The notes beneath the pieces are model-generated. The model was given only the letters and a program-made list of their open reading frames with translations. It had not been told where the DNA came from and searched no databases. Shown here in pieces: positions 17,570 through 26,731 of a stretch of DNA of 64,000 nt; position 1 is the stretch's first letter; each line of letters begins with the position of its first letter. The DNA comes from Lachnospiraceae bacterium (GTDB lineage Bacteria; Bacillota; Clostridia; Lachnospirales; Lachnospiraceae), in contig JAFXXN010000078.1 of assembly GCA_017542245.1 (NCBI GenBank), positions 62,001-126,000 of the forward strand. The letters run 5' to 3'. Made by a program: the position numbers and the translations under genes.

Positions 17570-18535
17570 ATGAAAAAGATATCTGTATTGGTTCCTTGTT
17601 ATAATGAGGAAGAAAATGTTATACCTTTAAGCGAAGCTATAATAGAGCAGTTTACAAAAGAACTTCCTGAATACGATTATGAACTGGTTTTCATCGACAA
17701 TGACTCACGCGATACTACACGTGTAAAACTTCGTCAGCTTTGTAAAGAAAATAAAAAAATAAAAGCCATTTTTAATGCGAAGAATTTTGGTCAGTTTAAC
17801 TCACCGTATTATGGGATGCTCCAGACTACCGGTGACTGCACCATATCCATGTGCTGCGATTTCCAAGATCCACCGGAGATGATACCAAAGCTAGTTCATG
17901 AATGGGAACAGGGAGCTAAAATAGTAAGCGCAATTAAGGCTAAAAGCAAAGAAAATAAGCTTATGAGGTTTTTTAGAACTTGTTATTATAAGCTTATAAA
18001 AAAGATGTCCAATGTTGAACAGATAGAGCATTTTACTGGATTTGGACTATATGACAGAGACTTTATAGACGTATTACGTGACTTAAAAGATCCGACTCCG
18101 TTTTTAAGAGGAATAGTAGCTGAGCTTGGTTTTAAGCGTAAAGATATTCCTTATGAGCAACAAAAGCGGCGTGCCGGGAAAACACATAATAACTGGTATA
18201 CATTGTATGATGCTGCCATGCTCAGTTTCACATCATATACAAAGGTTGGGCTTCGTGTTGCTACTATAGGCGGATTTATTATTGGATTTATAAGCTTTAT
18301 AATAGCACTTATATATTTGATACTTAAGCTGATAAATTGGGACAGTTTTGTAATGGGTAATGCTCCGATAGTAATAGGTGTATTTGTACTTGGAGGTATA
18401 CAGCTGTTCTTTATAGGACTTCTGGGAGAATACATCATGAGTATTAATAACAGAGTTATGAAAAGGCCACTGGTAGTAGAAGAAGAACGGATAAACTTCG
18501 ATGCTGAAAAGAATGATGAATATACAGCAGATTAG
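17570..18535 (+). CDS. GT2 glycosyltransferase with C-terminal membrane anchor (GtrB/DPM1-like)
   Basis: Likely transfers a sugar from a nucleotide donor to undecaprenyl phosphate on the inner face of the membrane. The N-terminal GT-A domain starts VLVPCYNEEENV, with FIDNDSRDTT and the acidic motif FQDPPEM near residue 100. KRRAGKTHNNWY around residue 205 is the typical QxxRxxGxSxW-like end of the domain. Two transmembrane helices (about 220-250 and 260-290) follow, as in GtrB/ArnC proteins. The product could feed the GT-C membrane proteins encoded upstream. It lies 37 bases after rfbF, with only a weak ribosome binding site in view. Confidence 0.85.
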   Translation: MKKISVLVPCYNEEENVIPLSEAIIEQFTKELPEYDYELVFIDNDSRDTTRVKLRQLCKENKKIKAIFNAKNFGQFNSPYYGMLQTTGDCTISMCCDFQDPPEMIPKLVHEWEQGAKIVSAIKAKSKENKLMRFFRTCYYKLIKKMSNVEQIEHFTGFGLYDRDFIDVLRDLKDPTPFLRGIVAELGFKRKDIPYEQQKRRAGKTHNNWYTLYDAAMLSFTSYTKVGLRVATIGGFIIGFISFIIALIYLILKLINWDSFVMGNAPIVIGVFVLGGIQLFFIGLLGEYIMSINNRVMKRPLVVEEERINFDAEKNDEYTAD

Positions 18536-18590
18536 TAACGATTGATATTATATTGGTTCAAACTTTATTGATGTATATGGGGAAAAAAGA

Positions 18591-19625
18591 TTGAATAATA
18601 CAACAAAGAATCCTTTAATAAGCATAGCTATAGCATCATATAATTATGCCAAATATTTAAAAAAAGCTATAACTATGATAAAAAAGTCTGAGTTTAGGGA
18701 TTTTGAGATAGTATATTGTGATGATTGCTCCACAGATGATTCGGTGTTAGTAATTCGGGAAATAATTGAAGAAAACAATGATTTATCAATTAGGCTTATA
18801 GAAAATGAAAAAAATTTAGGAATCCTTGCAACAAAGACAAAACTTTTCTATGAGTGTAAAGGAAAATATATCATGCTTTGCGACGCAGATGACTATATGG
18901 TTGAGCATTGTCTTGATAAATTGGCTTCAGTTGCTATAAAAACAGACGCTGATCGTATAGTTTCAGAAGTTTATGATGTTGTAATAGATAAAAACGGAAA
19001 GGAAAAGATACTTCAGAAACAGGATATTCCTTTAAAAACTTCAAAGTGGTTGTGGAATTTGAATCACGGATGCTTGTATAAGCGCGAAATATTCGTAAAA
19101 AATCACATAAAACTTGATTTTATTCCTGATGATGTATGCTTAACAACATATTTTAGCATTTATTCAAAATCGGTTGCTTGGGTAAGAAAACCGTTATACT
19201 GTTGGTGTGTACATGAGGATTCGGCAGGACGAAAAAAAGAAAAAATAAACAATTATAGACTGGTTAATGATTTTGATTTAGCAGTTACAAAAATTGATTT
19301 TATTTCAAAGAAATGTACGGATATCCATAAAGAAGAATTGGAATTACTACTTATTAAACTTTATTATCTTCAGATTTTTCAAGGCCTAAAAAAATGTAGT
19401 CTTAAAGATAAATATACAGTGTACTCCGAACTAAAATATCTGATGGATAATAGACGGTCAAAATACTTAGAAAACATATATATTAAAAATCCTAAGAAAA
19501 TGCCTTTGAGAAAATATGCCAAGATAATAGTTTTATTAAGTGCTTCATTAGAAAAACTTCATTTAATGAAGGCAGGATTGCTAGGATATCACTTATTAAG
19601 CAAAGTTATTTATTTTGATCAGTGA
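18591..19625 (+). CDS. GT2 family glycosyltransferase
   Basis: A cytoplasmic-side GT-A glycosyltransferase. It has ISIAIASYNYAKYL at the start, YCDDCSTDDSV near residue 43 and the metal-binding LCDADDYMVEH near residue 100. The length of 344 aa is normal. TTG start at 18591 with GGGG 8-11 bases upstream. Base use turns clearly A/T-rich from here on compared with rfbF. No membrane segment is evident. Donor and linkage cannot be deduced; it is one of a series of transferases that assemble the polysaccharide repeat. Confidence 0.82.
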   Translation: MNNTTKNPLISIAIASYNYAKYLKKAITMIKKSEFRDFEIVYCDDCSTDDSVLVIREIIEENNDLSIRLIENEKNLGILATKTKLFYECKGKYIMLCDADDYMVEHCLDKLASVAIKTDADRIVSEVYDVVIDKNGKEKILQKQDIPLKTSKWLWNLNHGCLYKREIFVKNHIKLDFIPDDVCLTTYFSIYSKSVAWVRKPLYCWCVHEDSAGRKKEKINNYRLVNDFDLAVTKIDFISKKCTDIHKEELELLLIKLYYLQIFQGLKKCSLKDKYTVYSELKYLMDNRRSKYLENIYIKNPKKMPLRKYAKIIVLLSASLEKLHLMKAGLLGYHLLSKVIYFDQ

Positions 19626-19659
19626 TGCATAGTCATAAATGCTACCAAAAGGAGAATTG

Positions 19660-20601
19660 ATGATAGATATATTAATGGCAACATATAATGGTGCAGAATA
19701 TATAGCCGAACAGATAGAATCAATAATCAATCAGTCTTATACGAAATGGCATTTATATATAAAGGATGATTGTTCAAAAGATGACACTATATCAATAGCT
19801 CTGAACTTTCAGAAAAAGTATCCTGAGAAAATTACGGTAATAGAGAATACCCAAAACAGTGGATCGGCGAAAAATAATTTTTTCTCAATGTTAAGTGTTG
19901 CAAAATCCGACTATGTAATGTTCTGTGATCAGGATGATGTCTGGTTACCGGACAAAATAAAAATAACGCATAGGAGAATGCTGTGTTCTGAACGAAAATA
20001 TGGGAAAAAATTTCCTATTTTAGTACATACGGATGTATCTTTAGTAGATGAAAAACTTAACATTATTGCGGAGTCATTATTTAAAAAAGAAAAATGGTAT
20101 TTTAACAAAAAGATAACTTTTTGGAATTCGTTGATTGGAAATGTTGTAATGGGATGTACCACCGAGATAAATAAGGCTTTATTATGTAAAGTAAAATTCA
20201 CTAATCTTAAAAATATTCCAATGCATGATTGGTGGCTTGGGATGTGTGCAAGGTATTTCGGAAAAGAAATAGTGATAAAAACTCCAACAATGTTTTATCG
20301 ACAGCATAGTACAAATAATGTGGGAGTTGATGATAAGAGCAAATTTGAACAGCTACTTCAAATATTTTTCGATGCTGATGCAAAAAAGGCGGAGAAAGAA
20401 AGAATGCAAAATATAACTAATGCTTGTACCGAGTTCTATTCGATATATCAAGAAAATATGAAGGATATTGATAAAAAGCGATTGAAGAGGTTTTTGAGTA
20501 GTACTAGTGGGTCTCTTATTGTTTTGTTGATAGGCATGATAAGAGAAAAGATATCAGGGCCTTATTTGAGAGCGGTAATACAATATGCCTTATGGAGGTA
20601 A
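19660..20601 (+). CDS. GT2 family glycosyltransferase (rhamnosyltransferase-like)
   Basis: Start taken at ATG 19660 behind AAAAGGAG (19647-19654); ATG 19639 lies upstream of that site. The protein begins MIDILMATYNGAEYIAEQI and has KDDCSKDDT and CDQDDVWLPDKI. The last is the DQDD form of the metal-binding motif common in rhamnosyltransferase-like GT2 enzymes. The central MHDWWLGMCA resembles the 'hDww' acceptor-site motif of the same group. 313 aa, soluble apart from a short hydrophobic patch near the C-terminus. Sugar specificity is a suggestion only. Confidence 0.82.
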   Translation: MIDILMATYNGAEYIAEQIESIINQSYTKWHLYIKDDCSKDDTISIALNFQKKYPEKITVIENTQNSGSAKNNFFSMLSVAKSDYVMFCDQDDVWLPDKIKITHRRMLCSERKYGKKFPILVHTDVSLVDEKLNIIAESLFKKEKWYFNKKITFWNSLIGNVVMGCTTEINKALLCKVKFTNLKNIPMHDWWLGMCARYFGKEIVIKTPTMFYRQHSTNNVGVDDKSKFEQLLQIFFDADAKKAEKERMQNITNACTEFYSIYQENMKDIDKKRLKRFLSSTSGSLIVLLIGMIREKISGPYLRAVIQYALWR

Positions 20602-20610
20602 TGTATTCGG

Positions 20611-21606
20611 ATGGTGAACTATAGTATAAATGAGAATGTTTTAACTGAAATTCCTAAGGTGAGTATTATTATTCCGGTTTATAATGTTAAGAAATATCTG
20701 TTACGATGCATCCGTTCAATTTTAAAGCAAAAATATAGGAATTTTGAGGTTATATTAGTTGATGATGGGTCTGATGATGGATCCGGCTTATTGTGTGACA
20801 AGTTAAAAACAAGAGATAGTCGTATAAGAGTGATTCATAAGGAAAATGGAGGGATGTCATCAGCGAGAAATGTTGGAATAGAGTTCGCCAGGGGAGAGTA
20901 TATAACTTTTGTTGACTCAGACGATTACATTTCTGACCGTTATTTAGAAACACTTGTTGAATTGATGCATGATAAAACTGATAGAGTAGTATTGATAAAT
21001 GCAATCTTTGGTAAAGAAAAAAATTATAGATTTAAAACTGAACATCTAGGATATAGTATTATTGAAGGTTATGATTTTAGAAAGACGCTGTTAAATAATC
21101 AGTTTGGGGATAGTTGCTGTGGTAAATTGATTCCGAAAGATTTTTTTAATAATCTGCGTTTTATTGAAGGAAGAGTACTTGAGGATTTAGCTATTACATA
21201 TAGCCTTTTTTTTAAAGCAAAAGAGGTGATTATATCAGAAGAATACCTTTACTATTATTATCAAAGAGAAGGTAGTGTTATGCATAGTAAGTTCTCTTTA
21301 AAACATTTTAGTGGTATTTATTCGTATGAAGAAAGATTGCACTTTATTAAAAAAAATGGCGAAAGAGAATTATATGAGCGTTTTATGCAACAGTATGTTG
21401 CTGTTGGATTACAGTATTACTATAAAATACGAAAGTACTTTCCTAAAGAAGATATTAAAGCTAAGAAATTGAGAGATAATATTAATAGAGGTTATAGAGA
21501 ATGCTGGAAATCAAGACAGTGGAATATGGCTGCAAGGATAGGCGGATTTTTGGGAATTATTTTCCCTTATGTTATGGGAAAATTTGTTAATATTATTTTG
21601 AAATAA
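20611..21606 (+). CDS. GT2 family glycosyltransferase (EpsJ/WcaA-like)
   Basis: A classic GT-A enzyme: VSIIIPVYNVKKYLLRCI, LVDDGSDDGSG, then ENGGMSSARNVGIE and the metal-binding FVDSDDYISDRYLE. The C-terminal half has EGRVLEDLAITY, the 'ED' catalytic-base region of this group. ATG 20611 follows GGAGGT (20594-20599) at a slightly long distance; the previous gene ends inside that site, so translation is probably coupled. 331 aa, typical. It lies in the A/T-rich core of the locus. Confidence 0.85.
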   Translation: MVNYSINENVLTEIPKVSIIIPVYNVKKYLLRCIRSILKQKYRNFEVILVDDGSDDGSGLLCDKLKTRDSRIRVIHKENGGMSSARNVGIEFARGEYITFVDSDDYISDRYLETLVELMHDKTDRVVLINAIFGKEKNYRFKTEHLGYSIIEGYDFRKTLLNNQFGDSCCGKLIPKDFFNNLRFIEGRVLEDLAITYSLFFKAKEVIISEEYLYYYYQREGSVMHSKFSLKHFSGIYSYEERLHFIKKNGERELYERFMQQYVAVGLQYYYKIRKYFPKEDIKAKKLRDNINRGYRECWKSRQWNMAARIGGFLGIIFPYVMGKFVNIILK

Positions 21607-21640
21607 AAAAGCTGAAAAATATGTAGACAGGGAAGAAAAC

Positions 21641-22876
21641 GTGAAAATACTATTTGTTGTAGGTAGTTTTTATCCAAGAGGGGATGCAAATACTTTAGTG
21701 ATTTCAAATCTTGCAGATGCATTACAAAATATGGGTGTTGAGGTTAGCATTCTTACGCTGACTTATGAAAAAAAAGATTTTGAAAATCCAAGATGGAATG
21801 AAGTTAATATTATATATGAATATGAACCAGCTTTGACTCCAATTGCGGATGTTTTACATAATATTATAAAACATCCTATAAAGAATTCGATAATAATTTT
21901 AAAAAAAACGTATTATAAGATACTGGGCAATATAGGAGCATATAAATATTTATCTCTTTCTCCATGTAAAGTAAAAGCATTTATACGAGCCATAAAACGT
22001 GAATTTAACAATTCTTTTGATTTGATTGTGTCATCTGTAATGCCGATAGATACTGCTTGGTCGCTTCAAAAAGCTAATGTTTCTGCGAAAAAATCTTTGA
22101 TTTATTTAATGGATACATTATGGAATAATGTTACTCTTCCGTATAAATATCGCGAGAAACGTTTATCTTTTGAAAAGAATATGTTTAAAAATAGTTTATT
22201 TGTTATAACTACCCCTCAAATAGCATTGTCCAATGAAAGAGAAAAATTAGGTCTTGAAAATAAGACCGTTGTGGTTGAATTTCCTTTGATTAGGGAGAAT
22301 AAAACTATCATAAAAGAAAAAAATGATGATATAATTCATTGTGTTTTCTTGGGAATGTTATATTCGGATATAAGACCGCCGGAAAAAGTGGTAGAAATAA
22401 TAGGAGACATGCCAAAAGGAAATTATAGCTTTGATTTTTTTGGCTTAAATCAACATTTGATTATTGAATCAAAAGATTATGAAAAGGCTAAGGATCGAAT
22501 AAAAATGTTTGGCCAAATTCTTTCTGCTGAAGCAGAACAAAAAAAATTCGAAGCAAACATACTGGTTAATATTGATAATACCGATTCTAATCAAGTGCCA
22601 AGCAAACTTTTTGAATATATTAGTACTGGCAAGAGAATAATAAATTTTTATTTTAATAAAAATAGTAGTGTATTGGAGTATTTATCTAAATATCCAAATG
22701 CTTTAAATATATATCTTTTTGATGATAAGGAGAAAAACGCTCAAATAGTATTTGACTTTATTTCTTCTTATGATGGAAATAAAATAGAGTTTTCATATGT
22801 TGAAAAGCAATTTATAAAAAATACTCCGAAGTATGTTGCGACTCAGGTTTTAGAAAGGTGGAAATTATTGAATTGA
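21641..22876 (+). CDS. GT-B type glycosyltransferase (GT4-like)
   Basis: GTG start at 21641 after AGGGAAG. It opens MKILFVVGSFYPRGDANTLV, the N-terminal strand and loop of GT-B transferases. The C-terminal half has the hallmarks of a nucleotide-sugar domain: CVFLGMLYSDIRPPEKVVE and then SNQVPSKLFEYISTGKRIINF, the 'P.KlfEY...GkpvI' acidic motif of GT4. The length of 411 aa is normal. It is the only GT-B enzyme in this run of GT2 genes. Donor unknown. Confidence 0.75.
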   Translation: MKILFVVGSFYPRGDANTLVISNLADALQNMGVEVSILTLTYEKKDFENPRWNEVNIIYEYEPALTPIADVLHNIIKHPIKNSIIILKKTYYKILGNIGAYKYLSLSPCKVKAFIRAIKREFNNSFDLIVSSVMPIDTAWSLQKANVSAKKSLIYLMDTLWNNVTLPYKYREKRLSFEKNMFKNSLFVITTPQIALSNEREKLGLENKTVVVEFPLIRENKTIIKEKNDDIIHCVFLGMLYSDIRPPEKVVEIIGDMPKGNYSFDFFGLNQHLIIESKDYEKAKDRIKMFGQILSAEAEQKKFEANILVNIDNTDSNQVPSKLFEYISTGKRIINFYFNKNSSVLEYLSKYPNALNIYLFDDKEKNAQIVFDFISSYDGNKIEFSYVEKQFIKNTPKYVATQVLERWKLLN

Positions 22877-22935
22877 AATGTTAATTTTTTATGTGTTTTA
22901 TTAAATGGGCTTAAATGAAAACTGAAAGGATATTT

Positions 22936-24687
22936 GTGTATATGAAGGAAGAGGGTTTGGTTTCTGTAATAATGCCGGTATACAATTCTCAGGAATATGT
23001 GGAAAAGGCTATTTTGAGCATCATTAACCAGACATATAAGAGAATAGAAATTATCTGTATAGATGATGCCTCGTCGGATTCTTCATATGATATTTGCAAA
23101 AGATTGTCAGAGAAATATGATAATATTGTTTTACTTAGACATTTAAAAAATGGATGTCCGCTATCTTACAATTTAGGACAGGAAGCTACCAGAAATCTAG
23201 GATTAAAAAATATGAGAGGTAAATATTTCATGTTTTTGGATTCAGATGATACCTTAGAGCCTGAAACAATAGAAATGATGGTCAAATTTGCCGAAGAAAC
23301 TTGTGTGGATGTTGTTATGTGTGGCTATTCAGAAATTAGAAATGATAGTGAACATAACGTATTAGCTAAAATTAAATCAGGGGTTTATTTTTCTAATAAG
23401 ATTGTTAGATATGCATTAGATAAAATCCCCTGGGAGATACTTAGTTGCATAGGATCGAAACTGTATAGGACGAGTTTTGTAAAAGATAGAAATATTATAT
23501 TTGATAAAAAATATAAATTCAATGAAGATGCAGCTTTTTTTTTAGAAGTTTTATTTCATAGTAAAAAAGTATATTATCTCAATAGACCATATTATCAGTA
23601 TTTGATTAGAACGCATAATTCTGTTATGTCATCATACAAGAAAGATGTGTTTAAGACAAATGTGAGAGTGGTAGAATTATTGAGAACTTTGTTTTTGAAA
23701 TTTGATTGTTATGATTTGAAAGAAAAACAATATTATTTGAAACTATATCTTTTAATGATTAATAGTTTAATAAATGAAACTGATTATGCGGGGAAAAAGG
23801 AATTCTATGATTCCTATTTGACAATTCGTGGATATTATGATTTTGAGAAAATGTATTCTGTAATTAAGAAAGAGGTGAAAGGACATAGAAAGTTAGTTTT
23901 AGAATTGTTGAATTTGAAATTATGGATGCTAGATTATTATTTGATTAAGTATAGAACTAAACATAATATTTATAAATCTATATTATCAATTTATTGCGAT
24001 TTAGTTACAAAATGTTATTTAAAAAGATATGTTGGAAAAGAAGATGATTTAGTTGTCTATATGTTTCATAATATTTCTGACAAAAATACGAATCCAGCTA
24101 AATATGTGACAAACATAGATGATTTTGAGCAATACGTTATGCAGCTGCTTAAAGATAAGAAAGCAGTTGATATTAATTCTATTGATGGGGTTCCTAAATC
24201 ATCATTTGTCATTACTTTTGATGATGGATATGATGGCATTTTTAAATATGCCTATCCATTTTTGAAAAAAATGAATATACCATTTACATTATTTATTACG
24301 TTGGATTTTATTGATAAACCGGGATATTTAAAATTACACGAGTTGTTATGGATGAGCCATGATCCCTTGTGTACCATTGGGAGCCATTCTTTTTCACATC
24401 CATTATTGAGATTTTGTTTGAATGCCCAAAATGAAATTAAAAATTCAAAAAAACATCTTGAACTGTTGATTCAAAAAAAGATTAATTATTTCGCCTACCC
24501 GTATGGAAGTGTATATGCGTGTGGAAGAAAGTCTATTAAGCTTACGAAGGAAACAGGTTATTTTTCGGCATTCTCTTCGATAAGTGGAAGAATTACAAAA
24601 AAAACATTGAAATATCGCTACTATTTACCAAGAGTTAACGGGGATCCAATAGTAGCGAGATACATAAGAGAGAGGAAAAATAATTAA
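22936..24687 (+). CDS. Fused GT2 glycosyltransferase and polysaccharide deacetylase (CE4)
   Basis: Two enzymes in one chain. The N-terminal 210 residues are a GT2 domain: VSVIMPVYNSQEYV, CIDDASSDSS and FLDSDDTLEPE. A helical middle section runs to about 370. The C-terminal 210 residues are a CE4 (NodB) deacetylase with all metal and catalytic motifs: TFDDGYDG near residue 428, GSHSFSHP, and FAYPYGSVY. It could add an N-acetyl sugar and deacetylate it, or modify the chain at the membrane. GTG 22936 lies five bases after AAAGGA; ATG 22942 is an alternative, and ATG 22915 lacks a site. No signal peptide, so both domains appear cytoplasmic, which is unusual for CE4. Confidence 0.82.
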   Translation: MYMKEEGLVSVIMPVYNSQEYVEKAILSIINQTYKRIEIICIDDASSDSSYDICKRLSEKYDNIVLLRHLKNGCPLSYNLGQEATRNLGLKNMRGKYFMFLDSDDTLEPETIEMMVKFAEETCVDVVMCGYSEIRNDSEHNVLAKIKSGVYFSNKIVRYALDKIPWEILSCIGSKLYRTSFVKDRNIIFDKKYKFNEDAAFFLEVLFHSKKVYYLNRPYYQYLIRTHNSVMSSYKKDVFKTNVRVVELLRTLFLKFDCYDLKEKQYYLKLYLLMINSLINETDYAGKKEFYDSYLTIRGYYDFEKMYSVIKKEVKGHRKLVLELLNLKLWMLDYYLIKYRTKHNIYKSILSIYCDLVTKCYLKRYVGKEDDLVVYMFHNISDKNTNPAKYVTNIDDFEQYVMQLLKDKKAVDINSIDGVPKSSFVITFDDGYDGIFKYAYPFLKKMNIPFTLFITLDFIDKPGYLKLHELLWMSHDPLCTIGSHSFSHPLLRFCLNAQNEIKNSKKHLELLIQKKINYFAYPYGSVYACGRKSIKLTKETGYFSAFSSISGRITKKTLKYRYYLPRVNGDPIVARYIRERKNN

Positions 24688-25871
24688 TGAATCCATTGAT
24701 TGTAGTTGTTGGGTATAATCGCCCTAAGTCTATGCTAAGACTACTTAAATCGGTTGATAATGCGGATTACGATAGTGATGATGTAACACTTTTAATTAGT
24801 TTAGATAAAGCAGATAATGATAATGGAGTATTAAAAATTGTAACGTCGTTTAACTGGCATCATGGAAATAAAATAATACGAACATTTGAGAAAAGGCAAG
24901 GCTTAAGAAATCACATTATTCAATGTGGTGATTTGACGGATGAATATGGGGCAGTTATTGTTTTAGAGGATGACTTGATTGTATCTTCTGGCTATTATAG
25001 ATATGTATGCAAAGCTTTAGAATATTATACGGATGATTGTATTGCTGGTATCTCGCTTTATAGCCATGAGTGGAATGGATATGCAAGACGTTTTTATGAG
25101 CCCGTGGCAGATGAATATGATACATATTTAGGCCAATTTAGTATAACGTGGGGACAGTGTTGGACAAGGGAAGCTTGGAAAAATTTTAAAAATTGGTATA
25201 ACAATAATCAAGAACTTAAATACAATTATTTCATTCCGAAAGATATTAATAATTGGGGAGAAAAATCGTGGGGTAAATATTTCGTATATTATATAACGGA
25301 AAAGAAATTATTTTATGTAATTCCACGGGTATCTTTCAGTACTAATTGTTCTGAAATAGGAGAGCATTCATATGAAAGCAATAACGATCATCAGGTCAGA
25401 TTGTTTAACGGTAAGTTCAATGATTTTAGATTTGCTCCAGTAAAAAAAGCTTGCAGATATGATATATTTTTTGAAAATATGAAGCTTGATAATTATTTAC
25501 CCCAGAAAATTAAAAAATACGGAGTGGATATTGATTTGAATAATACTGGAAAAAATAGTAAAGAAAAAAGATTTGTTTTGTCTACTGCTAATTTACCATA
25601 CAAAATTGTGAAATCATATGGACTGCAGTTAAGACCAATAGATATGAATATTATACTAGGAGTTGCGGGGAAGGGAATATATTTATATGATAAGTCTATT
25701 CCAAGAAAAAAGAATAAAGATGAGTTTAATTGCTATGATATGATTAGATATGAAGTTCGCGGAATGGTCGTTAGAAAGTTGGCTTGTTATTATATATTTC
25801 AGATAAAAGAACGGTATAAACGAGTATTAGTTGAATTTGTAAAAAAGATAGTATCTTTTCACAGTCGTTAG
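24687..25871 (+). CDS. Glycosyltransferase-like protein, GT-A fold
   Basis: Starts MNPLIVVVGYNRPKSMLRLL with the metal-binding VIVLEDDLIVSSGYYRY near residue 90, as in a group of GT2/GT13-like transferases with an EDD motif. WGQCWTREAW near residue 155 is the conserved Trp-rich part of this group. Its ATG overlaps the previous stop by one base (TAATG), so translation is coupled. 394 aa; the last 80 residues are basic. A 110-base A/T-rich gap follows. Substrates unknown. Confidence 0.75.
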   Translation: MNPLIVVVGYNRPKSMLRLLKSVDNADYDSDDVTLLISLDKADNDNGVLKIVTSFNWHHGNKIIRTFEKRQGLRNHIIQCGDLTDEYGAVIVLEDDLIVSSGYYRYVCKALEYYTDDCIAGISLYSHEWNGYARRFYEPVADEYDTYLGQFSITWGQCWTREAWKNFKNWYNNNQELKYNYFIPKDINNWGEKSWGKYFVYYITEKKLFYVIPRVSFSTNCSEIGEHSYESNNDHQVRLFNGKFNDFRFAPVKKACRYDIFFENMKLDNYLPQKIKKYGVDIDLNNTGKNSKEKRFVLSTANLPYKIVKSYGLQLRPIDMNIILGVAGKGIYLYDKSIPRKKNKDEFNCYDMIRYEVRGMVVRKLACYYIFQIKERYKRVLVEFVKKIVSFHSR

Positions 25872-25933
25872 TGTTTTTTAGATATATTAAGAATTAGCTT
25901 CTAATTTACATCTTATATCTTATTTATTTTGTA

Positions 25934-25953
25934 AAATAAAATATATTTTATTT
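25934..25953 (+). repeat. Perfect 20-bp A/T palindrome in an intergenic gap
   Basis: AAATAAAATA and its exact complement lie head to head in the 110-base gap before the FkbM-like gene. The gap is almost pure A/T, so chance formation is possible. It could also form a weak hairpin between the two transcripts' segments. Confidence 0.5.
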
Positions 25954-25981
25954 AGTTTTAAACAAAAGAAAGGATTGAATT

Positions 25982-26731
25982 ATGCTTAAATTAGTAAAAA
26001 AATTGATTAATAAGACTGTTCTTTTATTAATGAGAAAAAGAGCATTTAAAAATTACATTACTAAGATTTGTCATGTTTTTTTTCTTAACGGATTAAGTTA
26101 TTCTCAAAACTGCGAAGACTTAGTTCTACAAAATATAATGAAAAATAAGAAAAATGGCTACTATTTAGATATTGGGGCACATGATCCTATAAGATTTTCT
26201 AATACTTATCAGCTATATTTGAATGGGTGGAATGGTATTAATATTGACCCTTTACCTGGTTGTATGAAGAAATTTAAAAAATTTAGACCAGGGGATATAA
26301 ATATAAATATAGGTATTTCAAGTAAACCAGGAGAAATACAGTATTATAACTTCGAAGAACCAGCATACAATACGGTTGATAAATCGAGGGCAGAATTTTG
26401 TATTAGTAATGGCTTATCAAGATTGAAAGAAACAATTTCTATAAGAGTTCACACTTTAAATGCAGTATTGGATAAATATTTAAATGGAAGAAAAATCGAT
26501 TTTATGAATTTGGATGTTGAAAGCAGAGAGTTAGATGTTCTTAAATCAAATAATTGGGATAAATACAGGCCTACCATAATTGCTATGGAGTCATTAATTT
26601 CAGCAGATGATGGTATTGACAAAGTATATGAAGATGACGCGATAATTTATTTGATAAATAAAGGATATAAAGTGGTAGGAAAAGTTGCGACTGAAATTTT
26701 CTTGGAGGACTGGAGGCAGAAAAACTATTGA
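25982..26731 (+). CDS. FkbM-family methyltransferase
   Basis: A SAM-dependent methyltransferase that probably O-methylates a sugar of the polysaccharide. YYLDIGAHDPIRFSNT (near residue 60) is the SAM-binding glycine loop (DIGAxxP..S), followed by GWNGINIDPLPG, the acidic end of strand 2. The central IDFMNLDVESRELDVL is the FkbM hallmark (D...lDvEG.E..vL). 249 aa, typical length. AAAGGA precedes the ATG. The end overlaps the flippase start by four bases (ATTGACA region), so the two are coupled. Which sugar it methylates is not visible. Confidence 0.85.
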   Translation: MLKLVKKLINKTVLLLMRKRAFKNYITKICHVFFLNGLSYSQNCEDLVLQNIMKNKKNGYYLDIGAHDPIRFSNTYQLYLNGWNGINIDPLPGCMKKFKKFRPGDININIGISSKPGEIQYYNFEEPAYNTVDKSRAEFCISNGLSRLKETISIRVHTLNAVLDKYLNGRKIDFMNLDVESRELDVLKSNNWDKYRPTIIAMESLISADDGIDKVYEDDAIIYLINKGYKVVGKVATEIFLEDWRQKNY

